DNA from: Trichodelitschia bisporula
Taxonomy: Eukaryota; Ascomycota; Dothideomycetes; Phaeotrichales; Phaeotrichaceae
DNA length: 64,000 bases
NCBI GenBank assembly: GCA_010356995.1
Contig: ML996703.1
Coordinates: forward strand, 1-64,000
Direction of reading: 5' to 3'
In this document: piece by piece, positions 55,034-64,000 of the stretch
Position numbering within the stretch: position 1 is the first letter of the stretch
How the letters are laid out: each line of letters begins with the position of its first letter
Made by a program: the position numbers and the translations under genes
The notes under the pieces: generated by a model
The model's input: only the letters and a program-made list of their open reading frames with translations
What the model was told of the DNA's origin: nothing
The model's database searches: none

Positions 55034-56315
55034 ATGGCGACATTACGCGTCTCGACGACGCTCCGCGCATGTACGGCTCGTAGGTCGCCGCTATGGATGC
55101 CAAATTGTACATTTGGCGTACCGCAGCGTCGGCACTTGCAGCAATCCGCGCCAAATGGCCCAGTTCCAGACTTCGCCTTTGCGTTTGAGTACGTCCTCTC
55201 ACCGTTCCACTGGCTTTCTACTTCGTTCCGTCGAGCCACCCACTAACAGCAACAGCATCGACGGCGTCCTCCTCCGCAGCTCCTCCCCCCTGCCCCACGC
55301 CCACACCACCCTCTCTCACCTCCAGCAGAACCGCATCCCCTTCATCCTCCTTACCAACGGCGGCGGCACCTCCGAGGAAAAGCGCGTCGAATACCTGAGC
55401 TCCAAGCTCGAAGTCCCGCTGCACACGGACCTCTTCATCCAAAGCCACACGCTGTTCGTGGAGAAGGAAAAACTGAAAAAGGAAACGGTATTGGTGGTCG
55501 GAGGCGACGGGGACAACTGCCGCAAGATAGCGGAGGGGTATGGGTATAAGCGTGTCGTTGTGCCGGCAGATTATTTGGTGGCGGGAAAGGGCGTGTGGCC
55601 ATTTTCTCGCGCGTTGGAGGAGCATTATAAGTCGTTTGCGCGGCCGTTGCCGCAGGGCGAGGACGCGGCGGTTAAGGCGATTTTCGTGTTCAACGACTCG
55701 CGCGACTGGGGGCTCGATGCTACTGTCATCCTTGATTTGCTCCTGTCTGAGGGGGGCAAAATGGGCACGCTGAGTCCGCGCAACGGCGACCCGAGTCTGC
55801 CGGACAATGGGTGGCAACAGGACGGGCAGCCGCGCTTGTGGTTCTCGAATCCGGATCTCTGGTGGGCGAGCGAGTATCCCCTGCCCCGGCTGGGACAGGG
55901 CGGGTTCCGCGCTGCGGTGAAGGGGGTGTGGACGGCGGCCACGGGGCGCCATGGGCTGGGGATGAATATTGTGGGGAAGCCGCATCGGGAGACGTATGCA
56001 TTTGCCGAGAGGAGGCTGGGACGACATAGGGAGAGCTTGTTTGAGGGAAGGGAGGTGGGGGGGCTGAAGAGGGTGTATATGATTGGGGATAATCCGGGTG
56101 AGTGGGTTTGCCTCATTTTGGGTAGGGCTAATGGCGCAGAATCGGATATCCGTGGCGCGAATTCATTTAAGTCCCCGCGCGGCACGGAGTGGACGTCCAT
56201 CCTCGTCCGCACCGGCGTTTACCGTGGCGGCGAGCCTGCGCATCAGCCGGCCGTAGTGGTGGACGACGTCGGCGCGGCGGTACGATGGGCACTGGAGAAG
56301 GAGGGATGGGCATAG
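55034..56315 (+). CDS. HAD-superfamily hydrolase of the CECR5/YKR070W type, probably mitochondrial
   Basis: Three exons (55034-55188, 55256-56097, 56140-56315; introns 67 and 42 nt) give 390 aa. The N-terminus (MATLRVSTTLRACTARRSPL) is Arg/Ser/Thr-rich without acids, as in mitochondrial presequences. HAD motif I D52-I-D54-GVL is assembled across the first splice junction; motif II is FILLTNGGGTSEEKR, and motif IV is MIGDNPESDIRGAN, assembled across the second junction. The fungal/human CECR5 group has this layout with a large cap inserted between motifs II and IV. Likely a phosphatase of unknown substrate. Confidence 0.85.
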
Positions 56316-56407
56316 ACACAACATCACAGAACACACCACCATAATCAACCAGATAACCACACTCGTTCCATTATCAACCTACCTCACTTACCTCTCTTAC
56401 TTACCTT

Positions 56408-57007
56408 TTACATAACAACACACACCCCCCTCTCCCTCTTCCTCTTCCTCTTCGGCAATCCATTAGTATTAAACCTTACCTTCGGCCCATCCTTCTCATT
56501 CAAGCCCAGCACCCGCACATGCTTCGGCCCAGCAGGCCGCTTCCGCCTATCCGGCTCATCGAGGCCCAGAATCCGTTTACCCTTCTCCGGCCTACGCGGT
56601 AGATCCTTCTCCATCCTGCACCGCCGCGTATCAGGCACCCGACTCGGGGGTACACATACAGGCTTACCGTACCCCCGAATGGGCAATGGCTGGGCGGCCA
56701 TGTACTCCTCGCGCTGCGGACGCGGGGGCGCCTGGCGCGGCGGGAACGGCGCGCTCTGTGCCATGCGCTGCCGCTGCTGCTCCTCTTGCTGTCGTTGCTG
56801 GAGAATAGTTTGTGCGCCGCGCTTGTTGGCGCGCATGACGCGCTCGTGGTGCGCGTACATGGCTGCGTTTTGGCGCGCTTTGGTCCGGGGGGAGGGGGCG
56901 ACTTCTTCGAGTTCGCGGTAGCGGGTGTTGGTGCGCTTGAGGTGGGTGTGGAAGTCGCCGGGGAGCATGTTCTTCATGTCCGTTGTTGCTTTTTGGGGGG
57001 GGGGCAT
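56408..57007 (-). CDS. small basic protein of unknown function with duplicated GL(D/N)E motif
   Basis: Single frame, 199 aa. The N-terminal part has HTHLKRTNTRYRELEEVAPS and a charged helical region (MYAHHERVMRANKRGAQTIL, then a Gln/Arg-rich stretch). The C-terminus repeats a motif: KRILGLDEPDRRKRP and VRVLGLNEKDGPKVR, followed by the strongly basic PKRKRKRERG. No domain recognised; composition suggests a nuclear or RNA-associated protein. It converges on the HAD gene (92 bp between stops) and its C-terminal Arg/Lys codons lie in a CCTCTT microsatellite. Confidence 0.55.
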   Translation of the reverse strand: MPPPQKATTDMKNMLPGDFHTHLKRTNTRYRELEEVAPSPRTKARQNAAMYAHHERVMRANKRGAQTILQQRQQEEQQRQRMAQSAPFPPRQAPPRPQREEYMAAQPLPIRGYGKPVCVPPSRVPDTRRCRMEKDLPRRPEKGKRILGLDEPDRRKRPAGPKHVRVLGLNEKDGPKVRFNTNGLPKRKRKRERGVCVVM

Positions 57008-57525
57008 TTTGTTGATGTGAGGGCGGATGATGGATGGGAGGATGGGATGAGGTAAGATGGGATGGAATGGGCTGGGATTGGGATGGGGAGTATATATTCC
57101 CCTTTTTGGGGTGGATGTGGTATGGGGATAAAGATTAATGGCCTTGTTGGTGGAGTTTAATGTGATTGTGCATGGCTTTGTGGGGTATTGTCACTGGTAT
57201 AGCGGGGGGGGGGGACTCGAGTACAAGGGGACAATAGGGATGAAGGATCGCGACATGGTCAATGGGTTTTAACTTTCTTTATGCTATCTACTCTGTCCTA
57301 ACTTGCTGCGCCGGCCAGCTGACAGAACTCAGATGTTATCGTTCGCTGATGCCCGGGTGTGCAGTTACCGGCTTGGTTAATCGCCGTGGCGCGGAGAACC
57401 AGATCTATTGCAGGCGCAATTGCTCGGTTCGGTGAAGGGAAGCAGCGAAGGACGACGCTGGAATGAGAGTTAGGATGGTGTCGGAAGTTGAAGGGGAGGA
57501 GTTACTTACTTGCGGCGCTCGCAAG
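57008..57525. other. intergenic with G-rich runs
   Basis: Repeated GGGATGG elements (57000-57090), an upstream TATATATT near 57091, and a G11 run near 57200. No gene. Confidence 0.5.
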
Positions 57526-58614
57526 CTAACGATCGAAGTCATCGAGCGTCCAACCCTTGGGGATGACATGTTCATGTGTCCGATCGGGCTCCTCGCCAAT
57601 CCGGTACATGCGAATGCAGTAGTGTTCCTCGGGGCGCGTGAAATTCGGCAGCACATTCCACCGAGGCTTCCCGATCGGAAGGTCCTCGAAGATCTGAAGC
57701 CGGACGCTGGCCTTCTCAGCTGCCTCGACAACGCACTTGATGCGCTCAATGATGACGGGCAGGGTGTAGCCTTCGTGTGGGTGCCCAGCGCGCGCGGCAG
57801 GATGAGGGGTTGCGGCCCGCCAGGAACAATCGGGGTTCCCCTGGCGCATGAAGCGAACTTGGACCTCAAACTTGGGATTTCTGGACCATTCGGCGATCTG
57901 CTTGAAGACATGCTCCATCGCGACCTGCGGCATATTGCCGGTGAACAGCCAGGAAGAGTTGGGGCCATTAGGGACCCAGCCGAGGTTGATGCAGAACTTG
58001 ATGGTACGGTCCTGACCAAACTTTTCGACGAGCTTCATGAACCAGCAGAGCGCGATCCAGTCCTCCTCGTAATCGAGCTCGACACGGACAAGGAGCGTCT
58101 TGCATTGCATCAACTCCTGCATGTGCTGCTGCAACGTCGAACGGCATGGGATGAGGAGGAGCATTTGGCGGCATCTCCAGAGGCTCGAGGGGGTTCTGCA
58201 CATGCTGTTCGTAGAGAAGAACGCACCCTACGCTGTTCCCAAGAGGTCACTGGATAGCCCGGCGCTCAAGTGGCTCAGGCAAATTCTTGATATCCTCAAG
58301 TGGGAAGTCAAATGGGAGGATGAAGGTCTCATCTTGGTCTTTCGGAATTTTGTTTGAGCAGAGCCTACTCGTCAAATCAGGCTCGCGCGACGTGTCGATC
58401 TAGACAAGATTAGTACAAGTCGAGGCATCTCAGCCTTGCCGGCCACTTACGATTTGCGGGTGCGGAAAGTCTGGCAGCTTTGAGAAGAAGCAGACGTCAA
58501 CAACGATTGAGATGAGGACAATGACAGTGATGAGGAGGAGGCAGTGGTAATGATGAGCACAAGGAAGAGGAAGAGGAAGAGGAAGAGGAGGAGGAGGAGG
58601 AAGTGGTAGGTCAT
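57526..58614 (-). CDS. unrecognised fungal protein, 5' end unresolved
   Basis: Three exons can be joined: up to 58451, then 58399-58251, then about 58195-57526. They read LPDFPHPQI, then IDTSREPDLTSRL and ETFILPFDFPLEDIKNLPEP, then VRVELDYEEDWIALCWFMKL, NSSWLFTGNMPQVAMEHVFK, FEVQVRFMRQGNPDCSW and GWTLDDFDR. Introns use GTAAGT...TCTAG and GTGACC...TGTGCAG, though GAACAG a few bases earlier is an alternative acceptor. Upstream of the first junction, one frame continues through a CTTCCT microsatellite as Leu/Pro repeats and a hydrophobic helix (LLLITVIVLISIVVDVCFF) but has no ATG; the ATG at 58614 is in another frame. The start is therefore unknown. No family recognised. Confidence 0.5.
58562..58607. 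repeat. GGAAGA/GGA microsatellite
   Basis: Tandem GGAAGA passing into GGA units on the plus strand, within the ambiguous 5' part of the minus-strand gene. Confidence 0.85.
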
Positions 58615-59671
58615 TTTCAGTTTCTGTGAATCGCTCGACCGGGGCGGGCGGACGGTGACACGCCGCAGCGAGGCGCGACAGACGACAGTGTGGTGGTCTT
58701 GTTGAAGCTCTAGGACGGCATATATGAGCTTGACTAAGAGAGAATTTGATAACGAAGGAAAGAAGCAGAGGAGGAGGAAGATGAACATCTCAGGAGTTCT
58801 CCGCCTTCGGTAACTGGCGAAGCCGAGATTCTCTCCGAACCGGGCTCCGCCGAGCAAGTTTGAAAATTCAGGAGTCCGTTCATAGTACAGACTATTTTTT
58901 ATATGTATATGTAGCAGCATTGTAAAGCTGACAGTTTTCAACCTTGGAGGTGACGGCTAGAGTTAATGTTCAAAGCAAAGCGATGCCAGCACAGACGACT
59001 TTCCCTTTTAGGATTACCCATGCCCACTGAAAACGCTGGGGTTCGAAGGTGGTTGGCTCTACTGAGAACTGTAAGGTTAACTAAGCGTGCTGGTTCGGAA
59101 CTCTGTCAAGTAGATGAATTGACCTGATGAAAACAACCGGCTCCTCCAGTACTAATACTAATACTACTACCAAGAGCAAACATACGACTGACTCCTTCGC
59201 GTTTGTAATGACTGTTACTTCTGTTCGTCAAGAATGCCATCCCTGTGCTCCGCCCACTCCTGCCGCCCACACCCACAGCCCTACACACGAGCCACAGTTG
59301 CGCCACGGCCTGCGGGGGGGACCACATCGGAGGCCACTCGCTTTTATCGTGAGCGTTGAGAAGAGACAAAAAGTGTAAAAAGTTATGGTGTAAGATATAC
59401 GTCCGTAAGTGAGGATTACAATAAGTCGACCGACGTTTTCTCCACTCCTGATGTAGCCCCCGAGTATCGCGAATCTCTCGACTGTGTACCGTAGACGTCG
59501 TCACCCGGTCTTGAGGCGCCGCTGCCCGAACACTAGCCCGCCAAGAGATCCTCCAAAAATTTCCGGCTTCCCAAAAGCGCATCTGCAGCCGCTTCGCTTC
59601 ACCACCCCATTTTCAGACCAACGCTGTCGCTTCTCCTCCCACCCCAGATACCACTCGCATATCTTCCTAAC
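58615..59671. other. intergenic; promoter of SSZ1
   Basis: AT-richer around 58880-59200. A C/T-rich leader precedes 59672. No gene supported. Confidence 0.5.
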
Positions 59672-61521
59672 ATGAGCGACTCTGAGGACGCCGCTCCCCG
59701 TGTGGCCATTGGCATCACCTTTGGCAACTCTTACAGCTCTATTTCGCACACCACTGTCGTATGTTCCCCCGCCGCATGCAGAGGCACCACTAACAGCAGC
59801 AGGAAGGCAGAGCGGAGGTCATCGCGAACGAGGAGGGCGGTGCGTAGGCTACGACATAGAGAAGCAGTACTGACGTGCATAGATCGCCAAATCCCCTCTA
59901 TCCTCTCCTACATCGACGGTGAAGAGTTCCAGGGCACGCAGGCTAAGGCTCAGCTGGTGCGGAATGCGAAGAACACGGTTGCCTACTGGAGAGACTTCCT
60001 AGGCAAGAGGTAGGTCTCATATTTTATACATCGTCCTTCACGGCATCCGCTTATCCCACACCCTCCAGCTTTGAATCCGTCGACCCCACGCCCTGCCACC
60101 AGTCCGCCCATCCGATCGCGCACGACAAGACAGTCGCCTTTTCGATACACGACTCCGAATCCGAAGAGCCGAACAATGTCACGGTGTCTGAAATCACAAC
60201 TCGCCATCTGCGCCGCCTCAAGGACTCGGCCTCGGACTTCCTCGGGAAGCAGGTCACAGCAGCGGTCATGACGGTGCCCACAAACTTCGCCGAGGTCCAA
60301 AAAGACGCACTCCGTGAGGCGGCTCAGAATGCCGGTATCGAGGTGCTGCAGTTCATCAATGAGCCTGTTGCGGCGCTGCTCGCCTACGATGCGCGTCCTG
60401 AGGCTAAGCTCGCGGACAAGATCGTCGTCGTTGCGGACCTCGGTGGCACGCGCTCTGATGTGGCAGTGATTGCCTCGAGGGGCGGTGTGTACACGCTACT
60501 CGCCACGTCCCACGACTGGGAGGTTAGCGGGTCGAAGCTCGACGAGGCTCTCATGGACCACTTCGCGAAGGAATTCCGTAAAAAGTACAACACGGCGGGT
60601 GACCCGCGCAAGGACGAGCGGTCGTTGGCTAAGCTGCGTCTCGAGTCCGAGGCGGTCAAGAAGGCGCTCAGCCTGGGCTCTACGGCGTCGTTCTCCGTTG
60701 AGTCGCTCTCCGCCGGCATCGATTTCACGGCCACCATCACGCGTACGCGCTTCGAACTGCTTGCCCGTGCCCACTTCGCCGCCATTACCCGCCTCATTCA
60801 ATCGACGGTCGAGAAGGCGGGTCTCGACCCGCTCGATGTCTCTGAGATTGTGCTCTGCGGCGGTACCTCGCACGTTCCCCGTGTCGCTACCAGCCTTCAG
60901 TCCGCCTTCCCCGAGAAGACGGTCGTGTGGGCGCCCGCCACGCGGACCGACGCCATTAACCCGTCCGAGCTCGTCGCCCGCGGCGCCGCCATCCAAGCCA
61001 GTCTGGTCGCCGACTTCGACCAGGAGGACATTAGGGAGTCGTGCCACCCCGTCGTCACCGTGACGCCGCACCTCAAGGACGCCATCGGCGTGCTCGCCGT
61101 GTCCGGCGACGAGCGGGGCCACGGCAAATTCGTCCCCATCGTGCTTGCCAGTACGTCCGTGCCCGTGCGCCGCACTGCTATCATCAACGGGCCTCCCGCT
61201 GGTGGCGACGTGTTGATTAAGATCTGCGAGGGGAGCAAGCGGATCCATGTCGAGCACAAGGAAAAGAAAGAGCGCGAGCCGGTTGAGGCGGATAGCGATG
61301 ATAGCGATGCCGAGCTCAGCGAGGATGAGGAGCCGATTAAGTCGGAGGTGTGGCATACGGAGCGCGTCATTGCTGAGGCGGCGCTGCGTGGCGTGGCTAA
61401 GGGTGCGAAGATCGAGGTCCAGATCAATGTTGGCCCGGATACGGGGTTGACAATTGTTGCGCGCGAGGTGGGCGGGAAGGCGTCGGTGCGGGGCAGCGTG
61501 CCGGCGTATGAGGAGTCGTGA
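59672..61521 (+). CDS. SSZ1: atypical Hsp70 Ssz1 of the ribosome-associated complex
   Basis: Four exons (59672-59758, 59803-59839, 59883-60009, 60069-61521) give 567 aa; the second exon is only 37 nt. The N-terminus VAIGITFGNSYSSISHTTV followed by GRAEVIANEEGDRQIPSILS is characteristic of Ssz1, in contrast to the DLGTT of canonical Hsp70. Later landmarks are AAVMTVPTNFAEVQKDALRE, FINEPVAALLAYDA, VVVADLGGTRSDVAV and IVLCGGTSHVPRVATSLQ. The substrate-binding end is short, as in Ssz1, and contains an acidic insertion (EADSDDSDAELSEDEEP). In yeast, Ssz1 pairs with zuotin at the ribosomal exit tunnel to assist Ssb with nascent chains. Introns are 42-59 nt. Confidence 0.92.
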
Positions 61522-61882
61522 TGAGGGGGCGGAGGGTAGACATGGGATGGAGTTCGTTCGTGGTTCTAGAGGCGGGTTTGACGTCTCTGGGGATAGAAGA
61601 AATGAGACTTGCCATTGTTACGTGCGGATGTTCGTCGCGAAGTCCTCAAGTCGGTAGGCAACGGTTATATGCCCGTTTCGGAATCATGCCGCTCATGGTT
61701 ATCCGGATACGGCGCCGTGGCTTGCTGTGTAAGCACTAATCGATGCCCTGCCCCACTTGGCAACGGGCGATCGCTAGGCAGCAGAAGTCGGTGCTCTGAT
61801 ATACGCCTGATCGCTGCGTACTCGGCGCATTAACATTCCGCCCGCCCTTACCCCAACCCTAACCTCCCGCCGCCCACTAGAC

Positions 61883-61939
<57 letters not shown>

Positions 61940-61969
61940 ACCCCCCCCCCCCCTTCCCCCCCCCCCAAC
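61522..61969. other. intergenic; promoter of the Zn2Cys6 gene
   Basis: The left half is plain sequence with no gene. A CCCTAA-like pair occurs near 61850. The right end is the poly-C tract listed separately. Confidence 0.5.
61885..61966. repeat. poly-C tract directly upstream of a start codon
   Basis: Fifty-five C, one A, thirteen C, two T, eleven C, then AAC and the ATG at 61970. It is by far the longest homopolymer in the window; other C/G runs reach 8-13. Confidence 0.9.
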
Positions 61970-64000
61970 ATGTCCTCCTCCGCGGCAATCCAAAAGCGCG
62001 CCCGCCAGCAACTAAGCTGCACCTTCTGCCGCGCCGGCAAGCTACGCTGCGACCGCAAACTTCCCTGCGACCAATGCACCAAGCGCGCGCGCTCCGGCGC
62101 ATGTGCGTACCTCGCGCCCCCGCCGAAGAAGAAACAGTCCCGCAACACCAAGGACCGCATTGCGCACCTCGAGGGCCTGGTCGTGCAGCTTATGAGCCAG
62201 GGTGGCGGGCCGACGCCGGAGACCACGCCCCCGTCGCAGTCGCAGGGGAGTAGTGAGAGTGAGATGGAGGAAAGGAAGGAAGCGGTGAGGACGGAGCCGG
62301 ATGCGAATGGGTTTGGGCAGATGAAGATCAGTAATGGGGAGACGTGTTATGTGGGGAGTGCGCATTGGGAGGCGATACTGGAGAGTGTAGGTGCTGCTTT
62401 TATGGGGTGTGAGGGTGCGGCGGCTGATGAGCGTAGATTGCAGAAGTTAAGGAGGCGCTGCAGGACGACGATGACGAGCACGAACCTGATCCCGAGGCCG
62501 AAACGCCGGATACGCTGCAGTTGTTGATGCTAGGCGTCCCGGCATCAGTCACACGCGCGGACCTCCTCCGCGAGATTCCGGCGAAGAGCGTGTGCGACAC
62601 GCTCCTGTGGCACTGGTTCAACAGCAACGACCCAGCAATGCGTACGTCCTTACGCTCACGCCCCCAGCAGCAGCTACAGCTAACACCGCACAGCCGCGAT
62701 CCACCGCCCAACCTTCCTCTCCGAATACGAGCAGCTATGGAAAGAACCGAAGCGGCTACCGACAATGTGGCTCGCCCTCTTCTTCAACATCCTAACCCTC
62801 GGCTGCCGCATCGTGCAGCACATAAACCTAGGCCAGCACTCCGCAGAAGCCGAATTCGGCTCCGCAGACCGGTATCAGAATCTTGCGGCCGCGGCGCTGG
62901 CTTTGGGGGACTACATGCGCCTGCGGAAGTACACAGTCGAAGCGCTCCTCACGCACGCCAGCTGCGAATACATGAAACAACCCGAGTTACCCACGCGCAT
63001 CTGGATGCTAACCGCGCTGCTGATCCGCGTCGCGCTGCGCATGGGCTACCACCGCGACCCGAGCCACTACCCCAACATAACGCCGTTTGAAGGCGAGATG
63101 CGCCGCCGGTGCTGGGTCATTATTTACACGTACGATGTGCTCGGCTCGTTTCAGCTCGCGTTGCCGGGCATGGCGCGGCACATACAAGCTGACATCGGCC
63201 CGCCGTCGAATCTCCTAGACACGGATTTCGGGCCTGAGACCAAGGAATTGCCGCCCTCGCGGCCGTTTAACGAGCTCTCGGCCGTGAGCTACTGTCTGAC
63301 CAAGTGCCACTACACGCGGATCTTCGCTGACGCATCGGAAATCTCGCACGCAGTCAACCTGCCGGACTACGACGAGGTCGAACGGCTCGACGCCGCGCTG
63401 CAAAAGATCTACGACGACACGCCCCCGATCCTCAAATTCCGTCCCCTGGACCAATCCATCCTGGACCCGCCCGCCCTCATCTTCAACCGCTTCAAGCTCG
63501 AACTCCTCAGCCACAAAACGCGCTGCATCCTCCACCGCCGGTATCTAATCGACGACCTACCGGACCCGCGCATGCGCGCCTCGCGCCGCATCTGCGTCGA
63601 GTCCGCCATGAAGCTCCTCGACCACCTGATTACAACCTACGATGCGGCGCGCGAGGGCGGACAGCTCAGCATCGTACGCAGCTTCATGGCCTCCCTCAGC
63701 TCGCACGATTTCCTGTTAGCCGCCATGGTGCTATGTCTCGAACTCAATGCCGTGAGCAAGCCGTCCTTCGCCGCGATAAGGGATGACTGGGCGGATGTGG
63801 GGGAGATGAAACGCCTCCTGCACACGGCGTACTCGGTGTATAAGCACCCGTTTGGCAGCGAGGCGGAGGCGGAGAAGGCGCGGAGGGCCATGGCTGTGAT
63901 GCTAAGGCGCCTGGACGGTGAGTCGTCCGTGCGCGCGGTGGGAAGTGCTAACGAGCTAGATGTGCCCGAGTCGCCAGAGCCGCCGTCGGTGCCGCAGACG
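61970..64000 (+). CDS. Zn2Cys6 transcription factor with fungal-specific domain, cut by the window end
   Basis: Exons 61970-62386, 62437-62641 and 62694 onward (introns 50 and 52 nt); 642 codons are visible and the frame is open at 64000. The Zn2Cys6 cluster is at the N-terminus: Cys17, 20, 27, 33, 36 and 45 (C-x2-C-x6-C-x5-C-x2-C-x8-C), followed by a basic linker and a short coiled coil (NTKDRIAHLEGLVVQLM). The middle-homology fungal factor domain follows, with LPTMWLALFFNILTLGC, RIWMLTALLIRVALRMGYHR and GEMRRRCWVIIYTYD. It should act in the nucleus as a pathway regulator; the target is unknown. A possible donor (GGTGAGT) lies near 63919, so the last codons may be intronic. The start codon follows a poly-C tract by 3 nt. 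Confidence 0.9.

Overview
This window is nuclear DNA from a filamentous ascomycete (Pezizomycotina). The evidence is GC-rich genes on both strands; short introns, mostly 38-60 nt, with GTRNGT-like donors, CTAAC/CTGAC branch sites and YAG acceptors; fungus-restricted families (Zn2Cys6 factor, cutinase, Tea1-type kelch protein, Ssz1, Mgr2, Pop7); and long C/T-rich leaders. I cannot name the genus. A dothideomycete-like fungus is only a guess. No rRNA, convincing tRNA, CRISPR, complete transposon or virus-like gene was seen.

Layout. 0.7-10.3 kb: a membrane-tethered secreted intradiol dioxygenase, a possibly broken small gene, then housekeeping genes: MGR2 (TIM23 translocase), an FHA tail-anchored protein (STRIPAK/SLMAP type), LIP2 octanoyltransferase divergent from POP7 (RNase P/MRP), and a MARVEL-domain membrane protein. 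12.8-16.6 kb: two convergent MFS transporters (DHA1-like and sugar porter). 18.7-21.2 kb: two secreted carbohydrate-active proteins, a GH16-like protein with altered catalytic residues and a CE1-type esterase. 22.4-36 kb: large growth-control genes: a Tea1/KelA-like kelch plus coiled-coil polarity protein, KOG1/raptor (TORC1), and a Gemin2-like snRNP assembly factor. 36.7-38.2 kb: a type II membrane protein with a DDD motif. 39.6-48.9 kb: four secreted or wall proteins in a row (a GPI-type Ser/Pro/Ala-rich protein, a PHM/SURNod19-like copper protein, a serine alpha/beta hydrolase, a cutinase with a Met/His tail). 49-58.6 kb: several unrecognised fungal proteins mixed with a secreted lactonase and a CECR5-type HAD protein. 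59.6-64 kb: SSZ1 (ribosome-associated complex) and a Zn2Cys6 transcription factor that runs off the end of the window.

Functionally, the window alternates core genes (mitochondrial import, lipoylation, tRNA/rRNA processing, TORC1, STRIPAK, nascent-chain chaperone) with a surface and secretion set able to act on plant or lignocellulose material: aromatic ring cleavage, cutin and ester hydrolysis, glucan binding, copper chemistry, lactone opening, sugar uptake. I see no backbone biosynthetic enzyme, so this is not a classical secondary-metabolite cluster.

Most intron positions were inferred by reading frame and splice signals. In every fully resolved model the exons sum to a multiple of three. 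The most striking non-gene features are a C tract of about 80 nt ending 3 nt before the start codon of the Zn2Cys6 gene, nine tandem CCAAT boxes upstream of the cutinase, a 70-bp tandem duplication, and several minisatellites.
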